From NCBI GenBank assembly GCA_003697015.1, contig RFGL01000045.1, forward strand, positions 1 through 37,479: a stretch of DNA of 37,479 nucleotides, written 5' to 3'. Origin of the DNA: Acidobacteriota bacterium. Its GTDB lineage: Bacteria > Acidobacteriota > Thermoanaerobaculia > Multivoradales > J023. The position numbers were made by a program, and so were the translations under genes. How positions within the stretch are numbered: the stretch's first letter is position 1; each line of letters begins with the position of its first letter. Positions 1-7,722 of the stretch are shown piece after piece. The notes beneath the pieces are model-generated. The model worked only from the letters and a program-made list of their open reading frames with translations. It ran no database searches and was not told the DNA's origin.

Positions 1-27
1 CCTTCCGAGCGCCTTCCGGGCGACTCT

Positions 28-774
28 CTACTCGGTCGCGTCGTCGGGATCGCGGGTCAGGGTGAGGGGGAGGGTGCCTCCGCCCTGGTGCCAGTCGCCG
101 GTGATGGTGGTGCCGTCCTCGTTGAGGGTGCCCTCGAAGCGGGCGTTCAGGTAGTCGAGGTTGACGGTGACCTTCCGGCCGTCGCGTTCGAGGCGGCTGA
201 CGCGCATGTCGGTATTGCCTTGATCCGGGCTGCCGAAACGGGCGTCCAGCACGCCGCCGTCGCCGACCGCGACGCGCAGCTCCAGGCGCAGGGTCTGACC
301 GGGGACGTCGAGCTGGCCGCGCCAGGTACCGGCGAGGGCGGCGAGCTCCGGCGTCGCCGTCGCCGGCGCGGCGGGCACGAAGTCGGTGTCCCCCCGGCGC
401 GCCAGGCGGAATCGAACCCTGCCGGCCCCCTGGCTGAACTCGCCTTCGATGCTCTGGCCGTCCTCCGCCAGCTGGCCGGCGAAGGCCGGCTGGCCGGCGA
501 CGCCCTCCATGCGGAAGCTCACCGAGCGGCCGTCGACCTCGACGGCGGAGAGGGGAAAGCCGTCCAGCCCCTGGGCCGGGATCGTGATCTGCCCGCCCCA
601 GGCGCCGCCGTCGCCTGCCGCCAGGTCGACGATCACCTCCAGGGCGTTGCCCGGCAGCTCGATCTCGCCCTGCCATCGGCCTGCGGCTCCAGGTTCTTCG
701 CCGCCGCCGGCGGCGTTGCCCAGCAGCAGCAGCGCCAGCAAGGCGAGAGAAGGTCGTGCGATGCGTGTGCTCAT
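28..774 (-). CDS. Secreted two-repeat lipocalin-like protein
   Basis: A 248-residue protein that starts with MSTRIARPS and a clear signal peptide (hydrophobic run LALLALLLLGNAAG), so it is probably exported. The mature part is two copies of one ~95-residue beta-rich domain. Each opens with G-x-W-x-G-x-(I/L)-x-(L/V)-P-G, has a middle stretch like SPDQG, and closes with a G-x-(L/F)-x-x-(D/E)-G-x-x-I-x-G-x-(W/F)-x-Q-G motif. From family knowledge, this domain commonly sits at the N-terminus of secreted alpha/beta hydrolases in Acidobacteria; here it stands alone and duplicated, without the hydrolase. Function is not known; ligand binding is a guess. It is the last gene of the minus-strand run from the carbamoyltransferase, 131 nt after the SGNH hydrolase. 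An AGAGGA lies about 10 nt before the start. Confidence 0.8.
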   Translation of the reverse strand: MSTRIARPSLALLALLLLGNAAGGGEEPGAAGRWQGEIELPGNALEVIVDLAAGDGGAWGGQITIPAQGLDGFPLSAVEVDGRSVSFRMEGVAGQPAFAGQLAEDGQSIEGEFSQGAGRVRFRLARRGDTDFVPAAPATATPELAALAGTWRGQLDVPGQTLRLELRVAVGDGGVLDARFGSPDQGNTDMRVSRLERDGRKVTVNLDYLNARFEGTLNEDGTTITGDWHQGGGTLPLTLTRDPDDATE

Positions 775-905
775 GTCGTCGGTCCTCTCGTCGGTTGGTG
801 GGCCTGCCCTCAAGCCTATCCCGACCCGGGAGCGCACGGCCGCCCGGCGCCTCGTGCGGGGCGTCTCGCCGCCGGCAGCGCCGCCGGCGGGCGCTCGCGG
901 CGCCC

Positions 906-3023
906 TCAACCGGCGTAGCGCGCGAGGAGGGAGAAGACCTCGCCGAAGGTGGGATGGATCTCCGCTTCGTAGCCCTGCTCCAGGCGGCGGAGCACCGGCT
1001 CGAGGGGCGCGGGGCCGAGGTCGCCGGGCAGGGGCCAGCGCAGGGTGAGGCGGTTGGCGCCGCGGCGCAGGAGGGTCGCCGGCACCCGCACCCGCTTCGC
1101 CTTCCAGGCGCTGCCGAGGGTGACGGAGGCGAACGGGCGACCGCCGAGCTTGAGCACCACGTCCGCCGGCGCCGACGCCGCCGGCAGACGGGCGGTGAGG
1201 CTGAGCTCGACGTCCCGGGCGCCGTCGCACGGCAGGCAGAAGCGGGTGCTCGGCCAGGGGGCGCGGCAGGTCGCCCGCGGCGGCAGGTCGACGTGCTCCA
1301 TGGCCTCGGGCAGAAAGCGCTCGACAGGCGACCACAGGTACGGCGGGCGGGCCAGCTCGCGGCCTTCCGGGGGCAGGTCGTGGTGGCGCAGGAGCTCGTC
1401 CGCCAGGCGGATGCGGACCGTCGGCTCCTCCCGCTCCAGGGCCCGGCACAGCGCTTCGAGCAGGTCGAGATCGAGGTGCGACCAGCGCCAGCCGTGCTGC
1501 AGCAGCAGGCGGTGGGGGGAATCGAGGTTGCGGCCCTGAGCGGCGGTGAGGATCGCCGGGCAGGGGGTGCAGCGCACCCGCAGCAGATCGCCCATGGTGG
1601 CGGCGATGCGGGGATCGGCTTCGAGGGCGGCGCGGCAGGCGCGCTCCAGCTCCGGCAAGGGATCGCCGACGGTGAGCTGGCGGTGGGCGGCGTGGACCGC
1701 GGCGCCGAGCCGCGCCGTGGCCTCGACCTCGGGGGCGACGGCCGGCGACGGCCGGTCGTCGAGCAGCTCCTGCCAGCTGCTGCCGCGGCCGTCGTGGGCC
1801 AGGATCTCGGCCGCCACCGCCGCCATCGCCAGCCCCATGCCGCCGGCGCTCAGGTGGCAGTAGTCGAGAAAGAGCTCCCCCCCGGGAACGCGGTCGCGGC
1901 CGGCGGCGAAGACGCGGCGCAGGTCGACCGCCCGCAGGCCGTGGCGTGACGCCTGGGCGGCGAGCAGGGTGGCGGCCAGGCTGGTGATCTGGGGCGAGCC
2001 GAGGAACGCCAGGGTGGGATAGGTGCCGCGGTCGACGGCGGCGCGGGCGGCGGCGCGCGCCGCCTTCCGCCGGCCGAGGCCGGCGAGGGCCCGCGCCAGC
2101 AGCAGGTGGCCGGTGGGGCAGACGTCGTCGAGGGCGAGGAGCGCTCGCGCGCCCGCGGCGGCGGCGGCGAAGGCGCCGCGCTCCAGCTCTTCCACCGCCT
2201 GCTCGTAGGCACGGTACCAGCGGGCGACGCCGTCGCCGGGGAGGTAGGGGACGGGCTGGCGGTTCTGCCAGCGCTCGAGGTCGACCTCCGGGATGACGAC
2301 GATCACCGGCATCCAGCGCTCCGAAGCCAGCCGGGCGATGCGTTCGAAGGCCTCCTCCACCACCCGCCGCAGGCGGCGCGCGGCGAGGCCGACCGGCCCC
2401 GCCAGCCCGGCCTGACGCAGGGCGAGGGCATAGGCCTGGCGGGCGCGCACCGACGGAGCGAAGGGGGAGATCTCCGGCGTCTCGAGCAGGTTCCAATTGT
2501 TGCCGGCGAAGATCACCAGGACGTCGGGCTCGAGCTGCTGGGCGCTCTCGGCGGTGCGCGCCAGGGTGGCGAGGCGCTCGTTGGTGCGCGCCAGGTCGAC
2601 CACTTCGTAGGCCTCCCCCGCCGCCCGCCGCAGGTGACGGTCGAGGACCATCGCCGGCGTCAGATGGGGGGCGTAGAGGTAGCCGGCGGCGACCGACTCG
2701 CCGAGCAGCACCACCCGCCGCCGGCCGGCGGGCTTGGCGGCGCGGAGCACCCGGGTGGCGGCGTAGTGATCCCCCAGCGGGTGGGGCGGCGGGCGCTCGA
2801 AGATCAGCTCGCCGTCGACCTGGCGCGGCTGCCAGATGCCGATCGCCCTCGGCTCGTCCCCGCCGGGCTCCTCCCGGTCGTCGCCGCCGGCTCCCGGCGC
2901 GCCGAGCAGGCCGAGGACCTGGAGCAAGCGGGCGGTGCGCATCCCCTCGGGCGTCGCCAGAAGCTCCGCCAGCTCGTCCGCCAGCTCGCGGCGGGCATCG
3001 CGTCCGCGGGTGTCGTTGGCCAT
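906..3023 (-). CDS. SGNH/GDSL-type hydrolase with internal helical repeats
   Basis: A 705-residue protein with a divergent SGNH (GDSL) hydrolase fold. Visible motifs are the nucleophile block LLGESVAAGYL (Ser110), the block-III-like FAGNNWN (about residue 173) and the C-terminal D-x-x-H block DYCHLS (Asp387/His390). These predict an esterase or acyl/acetyl-hydrolase, substrate unknown. Between the Asn block and the DxxH block lies a helical, TPR-like segment (about 270-345) rich in Ala/Arg. After residue ~400 come another helical region and a beta-rich C-terminal domain (about 560-690). No signal peptide is seen. It lies 73 nt downstream of the MerB-like selenoprotein, and a TATAGT hexamer sits 8 nt before its start, so it may have its own promoter. 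The neighbouring NodU-type carbamoyltransferase suggests glycan or metabolite decoration, but this is inference. Confidence 0.75.
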   Translation of the reverse strand: MANDTRGRDARRELADELAELLATPEGMRTARLLQVLGLLGAPGAGGDDREEPGGDEPRAIGIWQPRQVDGELIFERPPPHPLGDHYAATRVLRAAKPAGRRRVVLLGESVAAGYLYAPHLTPAMVLDRHLRRAAGEAYEVVDLARTNERLATLARTAESAQQLEPDVLVIFAGNNWNLLETPEISPFAPSVRARQAYALALRQAGLAGPVGLAARRLRRVVEEAFERIARLASERWMPVIVVIPEVDLERWQNRQPVPYLPGDGVARWYRAYEQAVEELERGAFAAAAAGARALLALDDVCPTGHLLLARALAGLGRRKAARAAARAAVDRGTYPTLAFLGSPQITSLAATLLAAQASRHGLRAVDLRRVFAAGRDRVPGGELFLDYCHLSAGGMGLAMAAVAAEILAHDGRGSSWQELLDDRPSPAVAPEVEATARLGAAVHAAHRQLTVGDPLPELERACRAALEADPRIAATMGDLLRVRCTPCPAILTAAQGRNLDSPHRLLLQHGWRWSHLDLDLLEALCRALEREEPTVRIRLADELLRHHDLPPEGRELARPPYLWSPVERFLPEAMEHVDLPPRATCRAPWPSTRFCLPCDGARDVELSLTARLPAASAPADVVLKLGGRPFASVTLGSAWKAKRVRVPATLLRRGANRLTLRWPLPGDLGPAPLEPVLRRLEQGYEAEIHPTFGEVFSLLARYAG

Positions 3024-3096
3024 CCCCCGGCACTATACGACGCCGGCCGGCGCGCTGCCGCACGCCGGCCGGCATCGATCGCGCCCGCGAGGACGA

Positions 3097-3969
3097 CTAG
3101 GGATCGGACTGCAGCCGCTCCAGGAATTCCTTGACCGGCAGGCGGGTGAGGCCCTCGTAGCCGCGATTGACCTTCAGCCATTCGTTGAGGTGTTCTTCCG
3201 ACCGGAAGAAGTTGTCCACCGTTCACCCGCCGCCGCGCTGGACGTAGGTGGTCGGCGGATCGATCCGGGTCAGACGGCCGTTCTCGACCTCGATGGTGAT
3301 CGGATCGCTGCAGTGGGCGCAGGAGTCGTCGATGCGGAGCTTCTTGCCGGCGTAGTCGTCGCTGTTGACCAACAGCAGAAAGTCGACCCCTCACCACACG
3401 TCGAAGGGGGCCTGCCCTTCGACCGTGACGGTGTGGAAGTTGTAGCGCAGGGGGCCGCCCCAGGTCTGCCAGCCGTCGGCCGGCGCGTAGGTCTCGCCCC
3501 GGCGCTCGAGCAGGCCGGCGCGGGCGAGGTAGGCGAGGCGGGCGGCGACCTCCTGCTGCGGCAGCTCGACGACGCGCGCGATCTCCGCCGCATCCGGCAG
3601 CCGCTCTTCGTCGCGGAAGGCGTTGATCAAGACTTTGGCGATGCGCTTCTCGTCATTCGACAAGAGGTAGTTGTTCGCCCCCCAATAGCGCAGGTTGCGC
3701 GACAGCTCGGGATGGGCGCGGAAGTGCTCGCCGATCGCGAGGCGCAGATCGTCGTCGGCCGCCATGCCGAGGGCGGTCATCGCCTTGTCGATGCTGGTCG
3801 AGCGGAACTGTTTCTGCCAGTCCGCGAGCAGGTAGTCGACCACCTTCCGGGCGGCCGGCGACAGCTCGCCGGAGTCGGCGTCGGGCCGGGTCTCGGCCGC
3901 CGGCTGGAGGGCCAGGGCGAGGCCCAGGAGCAACGCTGGTGCACGCACCAGCGCGGTCTTCGCAAGCAC
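3097..3969 (-). CDS. merB: Exported organomercurial lyase (MerB) family selenoprotein, two Sec
   Basis: Read with UGA as Sec this is one 290-residue protein with Sec193 and Sec249; read normally it breaks into three pieces. The GTG start (LAKTALVRAP) follows AAGGAG by 6 nt and leads into a signal peptide. Residues ~105-170 form a winged-helix-like segment, as in the MerB N-terminal region. The C-terminal ~105 residues match MerB. V-W-U193-G-V-D196 aligns with A-W-C96-A-L-D99, S-C217-A-H-C corresponds to S-H-C117, and U249-T-V-D-N-F-F aligns with C159-C-H-V-H-F-F. The later EGL is also kept. In MerB, C96, C159 and D99 cleave the C-Hg bond; here both catalytic Cys are Sec and Asp is retained. 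Each UGA is followed 12-14 nt later by a perfect hairpin with a GGUC loop. The gene starts 1 nt after the TlpA-like gene stops. The substrate could be an organomercurial or another organometal; that is inference. Confidence 0.85.
3193..3210 (-). promoter_or_regulatory. SECIS-like hairpin for Sec249 of MerB-like protein
   Basis: Twelve nt after the second in-frame UGA (3225-3223), the coding strand reads TTCTTCC-GGTC-GGAAGAA, a perfect 7-bp stem with the same GGUC tetraloop as the first element. The stem sequences differ completely, so the shared loop is unlikely to be a duplication artefact. Confidence 0.75.
3361..3376 (-). promoter_or_regulatory. SECIS-like hairpin for Sec193 of MerB-like protein
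   Basis: Fourteen nt after the first in-frame UGA (3393-3391), the coding strand reads GCTGTT-GGTC-AACAGC, a perfect 6-bp stem with a GGUC loop. Bacterial SECIS elements have an apical hairpin about 15-35 nt after the UGA with G at the start of the loop. The E. coli fdhF loop, as I recall it, also contains GGUC. Confidence 0.75.
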
Positions 3970-3970
3970 G

Positions 3971-4561
3971 TCATTCTCCTTTCGAAGTCGATTCGCGTGG
4001 AGGGTCCGCCGCCGATCCGCCGGCCGCCAGCAGGCGCGTCGCCGCGGCGACGACCCGGTCGTGGAGGTCGGCGAGCTCGCCGACGAAGCGCTCGGCGACG
4101 GTGCCGTCGGGGGCGAAGAGGACGTAGGTCGGCAAGCCGACGACGCCGAAGCGCGCCACCGTCTCGTCGCCGACCAGGACGATCGGATACGGCAGTGGAT
4201 CGCGCTCGGCGAGGAAGGAGCGCACGTCGTCGGCGGTGCCGGAGTAGGCCGCCGCCCCCAGCACGGTGAAGCCGCGCGGCGCCAGCTCGCGGTGCAGCTC
4301 GGCGAGGGTCGGGAAGGAGGCGATGCAGGGCACGCACCACACCGCCCAGAAATCGACCAGCACCACCTTGCCGGCCAGCGACCGGGGGTCGAAGGGCCGG
4401 CCGTCGAGGTCGCGGGCCACCAGGTCCGCGAGGGTGGGCTCGGGCTCGCCGGCGGCGCCCGCGGGCGCCGCCGGGCCGAGGACGAGGGCGAGGACGAGGG
4501 CGACGGCGAGCGCCGCTCCACGCCCGACGGATCGGTACGGTGACGTCGTCTTCGTCTTCAT
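3971..4561 (-). CDS. TlpA/ResA-like exported thioredoxin
   Basis: A 196-residue thioredoxin-fold protein of the TlpA/ResA/AhpC-TSA group. It has an N-terminal signal or membrane anchor (hydrophobic residues 16-37) and the redox motif F-W-A-V-W-C76-V-P-C79. A cis-Pro region follows (GLPTYVLF), with the usual GTVAERFVGEL ending. The protein should act as a thiol-disulfide reductase outside the cytoplasm. Its stop codon is separated by a single nt from the GTG of the MerB-like selenoprotein, so the two are very probably translated together; an obvious inferred role is to reduce the selenol/thiol centre of that partner. No Shine-Dalgarno is visible, but a TAGCAT hexamer lies 7 nt upstream of the ATG, fitting a leaderless start. 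Confidence 0.88.
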   Translation of the reverse strand: MKTKTTSPYRSVGRGAALAVALVLALVLGPAAPAGAAGEPEPTLADLVARDLDGRPFDPRSLAGKVVLVDFWAVWCVPCIASFPTLAELHRELAPRGFTVLGAAAYSGTADDVRSFLAERDPLPYPIVLVGDETVARFGVVGLPTYVLFAPDGTVAERFVGELADLHDRVVAAATRLLAAGGSAADPPRESTSKGE

Positions 4562-4568
4562 GGGGGCG

Positions 4569-4574
4569 ATGCTA
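4569..4574 (-). promoter_or_regulatory. Putative -10 element upstream of TlpA-like gene
   Basis: TAGCAT on the minus strand, 7 nt before the ATG at 4561. No -35 and no Shine-Dalgarno can be seen. It is one of a recurrent TANNNT set close to start codons in this window. Confidence 0.35.
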
Positions 4575-4621
4575 CCCCCCCGGCGCCGGCCGGCGCCTAT
4601 CGATTCTTGCGTTTTTGACCC

Positions 4622-5512
4622 TCAGCGCCGGTGCCGGCGGCGGTAGGCGCTCGGCGACGCCCCGGCCTGCCGGCGGAAGAGATTGGCGAAGGAGGTGGGG
4701 CTCTGGTAGCCGACCGCCAGGGCGACGTCGGCGATCGACCGATCGCTCGCCGCCAGCAGCTGCCGGGCGCGCTCCAGCCGGCGCCGGGTGAGATAGCCGT
4801 GCGGGGTGGTGCCGAAGGCGGCCTTGAACAGGCGCAGGAAGTGATGCGGCGCCAGGCAGGCCGCCGCCGCGATGCGCTCCAGGGTGAGGGGCTCGGCGTA
4901 GCAGCCGTCGATCAGGTCGCGGCCGCGGTGCAGGCGACGGTAGAGCTCCTCGCGGGTCGAGGGACGCACCGCCGGCAGGCGGGCGACCTCGCGGGCGACG
5001 TCGCGGTGGCGCTCGAGCAGGCGCTCGAGCAGACGCCGCAGCCGCTCCTCCAGCCAGCCGTCGTCGACCGGGCCGCGGCGCAGGCGCGAGCGCAGGTCGA
5101 GCAGCTCCGGCATCACCCGATCGTCGTAGGGATAGAGGCGCTCGTAGAACTCGACCGGCGCCGGCGCGGCAGGTGCGGGATCGTCGAGCAGGGCGTCCGC
5201 CGGCGTCGTCAGGCTGCGCTGGACCTCCTCCGCCAGGCCGGGACGGAAGAAGACCGAGAAGGTGTCGACCGGCCGCCGGGAGTGGATGGCGCTGGCGTAG
5301 CGCCGGCCCTGGTTGAGCAGCAGATACCGGCCCGGCTCGACGACGAAGCGCGCGTCGCCGGCGGCGTGCAGCTCGCTGCCGCGGAAGACGCACTTGATCG
5401 ACAGCGGTCCGGCGCGCTCCGGATACTCGAGCTCCGTACCGCTGGCGTCGACCACGAAGCTGGGCCAGCCGGGCACGGGGCAAGGGCGGGGGAAGTCGCG
5501 CAGGATCATCAT
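4622..5512 (-). CDS. AraC/XylS-family transcriptional regulator
   Basis: A protein of up to 296 residues with a C-terminal double helix-turn-helix of the AraC family (about 195-290). The first HTH is around TLERIAAAACLAPHHFLRLFK, and the second carries the family signature IADVALAVGYQSPTSFANLF followed by FRRQAGASPSAYRR. The N-terminal ~170 residues resemble a cupin-type sensing domain (EPGRYLLLNQGRRYAS). GGAGG lies only 1 nt before the first ATG, so the second ATG (residue 2) may be the real start. It sits between the carbamoyltransferase gene (92 nt upstream) and the TlpA-merB pair (60 nt downstream) on the same strand, so it is a candidate regulator of either. The ligand cannot be told from sequence. 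Confidence 0.9.
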   Translation of the reverse strand: MMILRDFPRPCPVPGWPSFVVDASGTELEYPERAGPLSIKCVFRGSELHAAGDARFVVEPGRYLLLNQGRRYASAIHSRRPVDTFSVFFRPGLAEEVQRSLTTPADALLDDPAPAAPAPVEFYERLYPYDDRVMPELLDLRSRLRRGPVDDGWLEERLRRLLERLLERHRDVAREVARLPAVRPSTREELYRRLHRGRDLIDGCYAEPLTLERIAAAACLAPHHFLRLFKAAFGTTPHGYLTRRRLERARQLLAASDRSIADVALAVGYQSPTSFANLFRRQAGASPSAYRRRHRR

Positions 5513-5604
5513 GCCTCCATACGCTCGCCGGCGCGCCGAGGTTCGCTCGTCGCGCCAGGCGCAGCGGCTGGCGCCGCGCAGCGGGAGGCTGGCCGCTCAC
5601 GCAT

Positions 5605-7368
5605 CTAGACGAAGGTGTAGAGGTGCTCGGCGATGGCGCTCCGGCGACGGGCGAAGACGCTGCGCGGCGCCCGCTCCCAGGCCGCGAGAAGCTGCCGCCA
5701 GCGGTCGACCTCGGGCGTGCGGTCGATGAGGAAGTCCTCCAGCGCCAGGCAGTCGAGGCCGGCATCGGCAAAGCAGAAGAGGGCGTCGACCGGCGAGCAG
5801 ACGATCGGCTCGCCGCGCACGTTGAGGGAGGTGTTGAGCAGCAGCGGGCAGCCGGTGCGCCGGTGGAAGGCGGCGAGCACGGCGGCGAAGCGCGGGCAGA
5901 CCTCGGGGTCGACGATCTGCGGCCGGGTGGAGCCGTCGGCGTGGGTGATCGCCGGCAGCTCGAAGGGGGAGCGCACGGCACAGGTCTCGACCATGAAGGG
6001 AGCGGGGCCGGCGAGATCCAGGTGCTCGGCGGCGTGGGCGGCGAGCACGCTGGGGGCGAAGGGGCGGAAATCCTCGCGGCGCTTGACCCGCTGATTGAGG
6101 CGTTGGCGCATCCCCGCCTCGAGGGGGCTGGCGAGGATCGAGCGGCCGCCGAGGGCACGCGGCCCGAGCTCCATGGCACCGTGGAAGAAGCCCACCACCT
6201 TGCCCGCTGCCAGGCGCTCGGCGATCGCCTCGGCCAGCGCCTCGTGACGCCCGCGGTAGTCCTCGCAGGCGACGCCGGTGGCGCGCAGCAGGGCGTCGAT
6301 CTCCTCCGCCGCGTAGCGCGGGCCGTAGAAGACGTGGCGCAGGGTCTCGCCCGGCCGCCGGCCGGTACGCGCGGCGTGGGCCAGGGCGGCGGCGCCGAGA
6401 GCAGCCCCGGCGTCCCCCGCCGCCGGCTGGACGAAGAGCCGCTCGAACGGTCCCTGGCGGCGGATGCGGCCGTTGGCCACCGCGTTCAAGGCGACGCCGC
6501 CGGCCATCGCCAGGGCGCCGGCGCCGGTCCGCTGGTGGAGGTAGCGCAGCTTCTCCAGCAGGGTCTCCTCCACCACCAGCTGCAGGCTTCGCGCCACGTC
6601 CTGATGAAAGCGGCCGATCGCCTCCCCCGGCCGCCGCGGCGGCGCGCCGAAGAGCTCGCACAGGGCCGGGGCGTACATGCGCTCGCCGCGCAGGAAGTCG
6701 AAGTAGCGCAGGTTGAGCCGATACTGGCCGTCGGGCCCCATGCCGATCAGCTGGCAGACCTGGTCGACGAAGCGCGGCTCGCCGTAGGCCGCCAGCCCCA
6801 TCACCCGCCCCTCCCCATCGTTGATCGGAAAGCCGAGGTAGGCGGTCACGGTGGCGTAGAGCAGGCCGAGGGAGTGGGGGAAGACGACCTGTTCGAAGAG
6901 CTCGAGCTGCCGCCCGGCGCCGCGGCCGTAGCTGGTCGTCGCCCAGGCGCCGACGCCGTCGGCGACCAGGATCGCCGCCTCGTCGAAGCCGGAGTAGAAG
7001 AAGGCGCTGGCGGCGTGGCAGAGGTGGTGGGGGAAAACGTCGATCGCCCCCTCCCAGCCGAGACCGCGGCGGATCGCCTGAAGCGGCCCCTCGGGATCGA
7101 GCCACGCCAGCTCGTCGTCCGCCGCCGGGCCGGCCCACAGCTGGCGGGCGAGCTTGCGCCGCGGCGGCTCGTAGTAGGCCACGGCGTCGACGCCGGTGAG
7201 ATCGAGCCCGCCCCGGCGCAGGCAGAAACGGAAGGCCTCCACCGGCAGCCGCGGGTCGTGCTTGGCGCGCGAGAAGCGCTCCTCCGACGCCGCCGCCACC
7301 AGGGTGCCGTCGCGCAGCAGGCAGCAGGTCGACTGGTGGTAGAAGGCGGAGATGCCGACGACGTTCAT
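5605..7368 (-). CDS. NodU/CmcH/TobZ-family O-carbamoyltransferase
   Basis: A 587-residue protein, the usual length for NodU/TobZ carbamoyltransferases. These enzymes make carbamoyl-adenylate from carbamoyl phosphate and ATP, then move the carbamoyl group to a hydroxyl of a sugar or natural product. The N-terminus has the family pattern VVGISAFYHQSTCCLLRDG followed by AAASEERFSRAKHD. The Kae1-like domain shows HHLCHAASAFFYSGFDEAAI and the metal/nucleotide segments MAGGVALNAVANG and ELGPRALGGRSILA. The C-terminal domain has NQRVKRREDFRPFAPSV and PLLLNTSLNVRGEPIVCSP. All expected blocks are present, so it looks intact. It leads the minus-strand run; a TAGACT hexamer lies 12 nt before the ATG and no Shine-Dalgarno is seen. 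The acceptor is unknown; no glycan or polyketide cluster is visible here. Confidence 0.92.
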   Translation of the reverse strand: MNVVGISAFYHQSTCCLLRDGTLVAAASEERFSRAKHDPRLPVEAFRFCLRRGGLDLTGVDAVAYYEPPRRKLARQLWAGPAADDELAWLDPEGPLQAIRRGLGWEGAIDVFPHHLCHAASAFFYSGFDEAAILVADGVGAWATTSYGRGAGRQLELFEQVVFPHSLGLLYATVTAYLGFPINDGEGRVMGLAAYGEPRFVDQVCQLIGMGPDGQYRLNLRYFDFLRGERMYAPALCELFGAPPRRPGEAIGRFHQDVARSLQLVVEETLLEKLRYLHQRTGAGALAMAGGVALNAVANGRIRRQGPFERLFVQPAAGDAGAALGAAALAHAARTGRRPGETLRHVFYGPRYAAEEIDALLRATGVACEDYRGRHEALAEAIAERLAAGKVVGFFHGAMELGPRALGGRSILASPLEAGMRQRLNQRVKRREDFRPFAPSVLAAHAAEHLDLAGPAPFMVETCAVRSPFELPAITHADGSTRPQIVDPEVCPRFAAVLAAFHRRTGCPLLLNTSLNVRGEPIVCSPVDALFCFADAGLDCLALEDFLIDRTPEVDRWRQLLAAWERAPRSVFARRRSAIAEHLYTFV

Positions 7369-7380
7369 CGTTCGCCGACT

Positions 7381-7386
7381 AGTCTA
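7381..7386 (-). promoter_or_regulatory. Putative -10 element upstream of carbamoyltransferase
   Basis: TAGACT on the minus strand, 12 nt before the ATG at 7368. No -35 is recognisable. It would give a very short or absent 5' leader. Confidence 0.35.
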
Positions 7387-7454
7387 CCCGCCCCGCGTAA
7401 GCCGGATCGAAAGGTCGATCGTCGAAGGTGCCCGGCCAGCGGGTCGGCCCCGCG

Positions 7455-7465
7455 TAGGATAGACT
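7455..7465 (+). promoter_or_regulatory. Putative -10 region of dodecin gene
   Basis: TAGGAT (7455-7460) overlaps TAGACT (7460-7465), about 37-42 nt before the dodecin ATG. Two overlapping TANNNT hexamers in otherwise GC-rich sequence suggest the -10; no clear -35 is visible. Confidence 0.35.
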
Positions 7466-7501
7466 CGCTTCCGATTTCGCCAACCGAACAGGAGAAATGC
7501 C

Positions 7502-7708
7502 ATGTCGTCCGTTGCCAAGGTCATCGAGATTTCCGCCTCCTCCCCGAAGAGCTTCGAAGACGCCATCGAAAGCGGCATCGCCAAAGCCGCGAAGACGGTC
7601 AAGAACATCACCGGCGCCTGGGTCAACGAGGAGAAGGTGCGGGTGGAGAACGGCCAGGTCGTCGAGTGGCGGGTCAACCTCAAGGTCTCCTTCGTCCTCG
7701 ACGAGTGA
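7502..7708 (+). CDS. Dodecin family flavin-binding protein
   Basis: A 68-residue protein, the normal dodecin length. Dodecins form hollow dodecamers that store or sequester flavins such as riboflavin, FMN or lumichrome in the cytoplasm. The sequence has the family order: KVIEISASSPKSFEDAIE, then a helix AIAKAAKTVKNITGAWV, then two strands (VRVENGQVVEWRVNLKVSFVL). The ATG follows AGGAG at a spacing of about 6 nt. It is 14 nt upstream of the vWA-FHA gene and may share its mRNA, although no functional link is obvious. Confidence 0.95.
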   Translation: MSSVAKVIEISASSPKSFEDAIESGIAKAAKTVKNITGAWVNEEKVRVENGQVVEWRVNLKVSFVLDE

Positions 7709-7722
7709 GGCCCGCGCAGGTC

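Noticed and set aside
3097-3969. The merB-like gene as a pseudogene with two nonsense mutations
   Set aside because: Both stops are UGA, both fall on catalytic Cys positions, both have hairpins with GGUC loops at the right distance, the frame is otherwise open and coupled to the upstream gene, and a second gene in the window also has a UGA at a redox Cys.
3097-5512. A classical mercury-resistance (mer) operon
   Set aside because: No merA, merT, merP or MerR-type regulator is present. The adjacent regulator is AraC-type, and the MerB-like protein has an export signal.
5623-7700. A very long plus-strand reading frame continuing upstream of the vWA-FHA gene
   Set aside because: It overlaps the well-supported carbamoyltransferase on the other strand and the dodecin gene, has low-complexity content and no recognised motif. 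High GC content creates such open frames.
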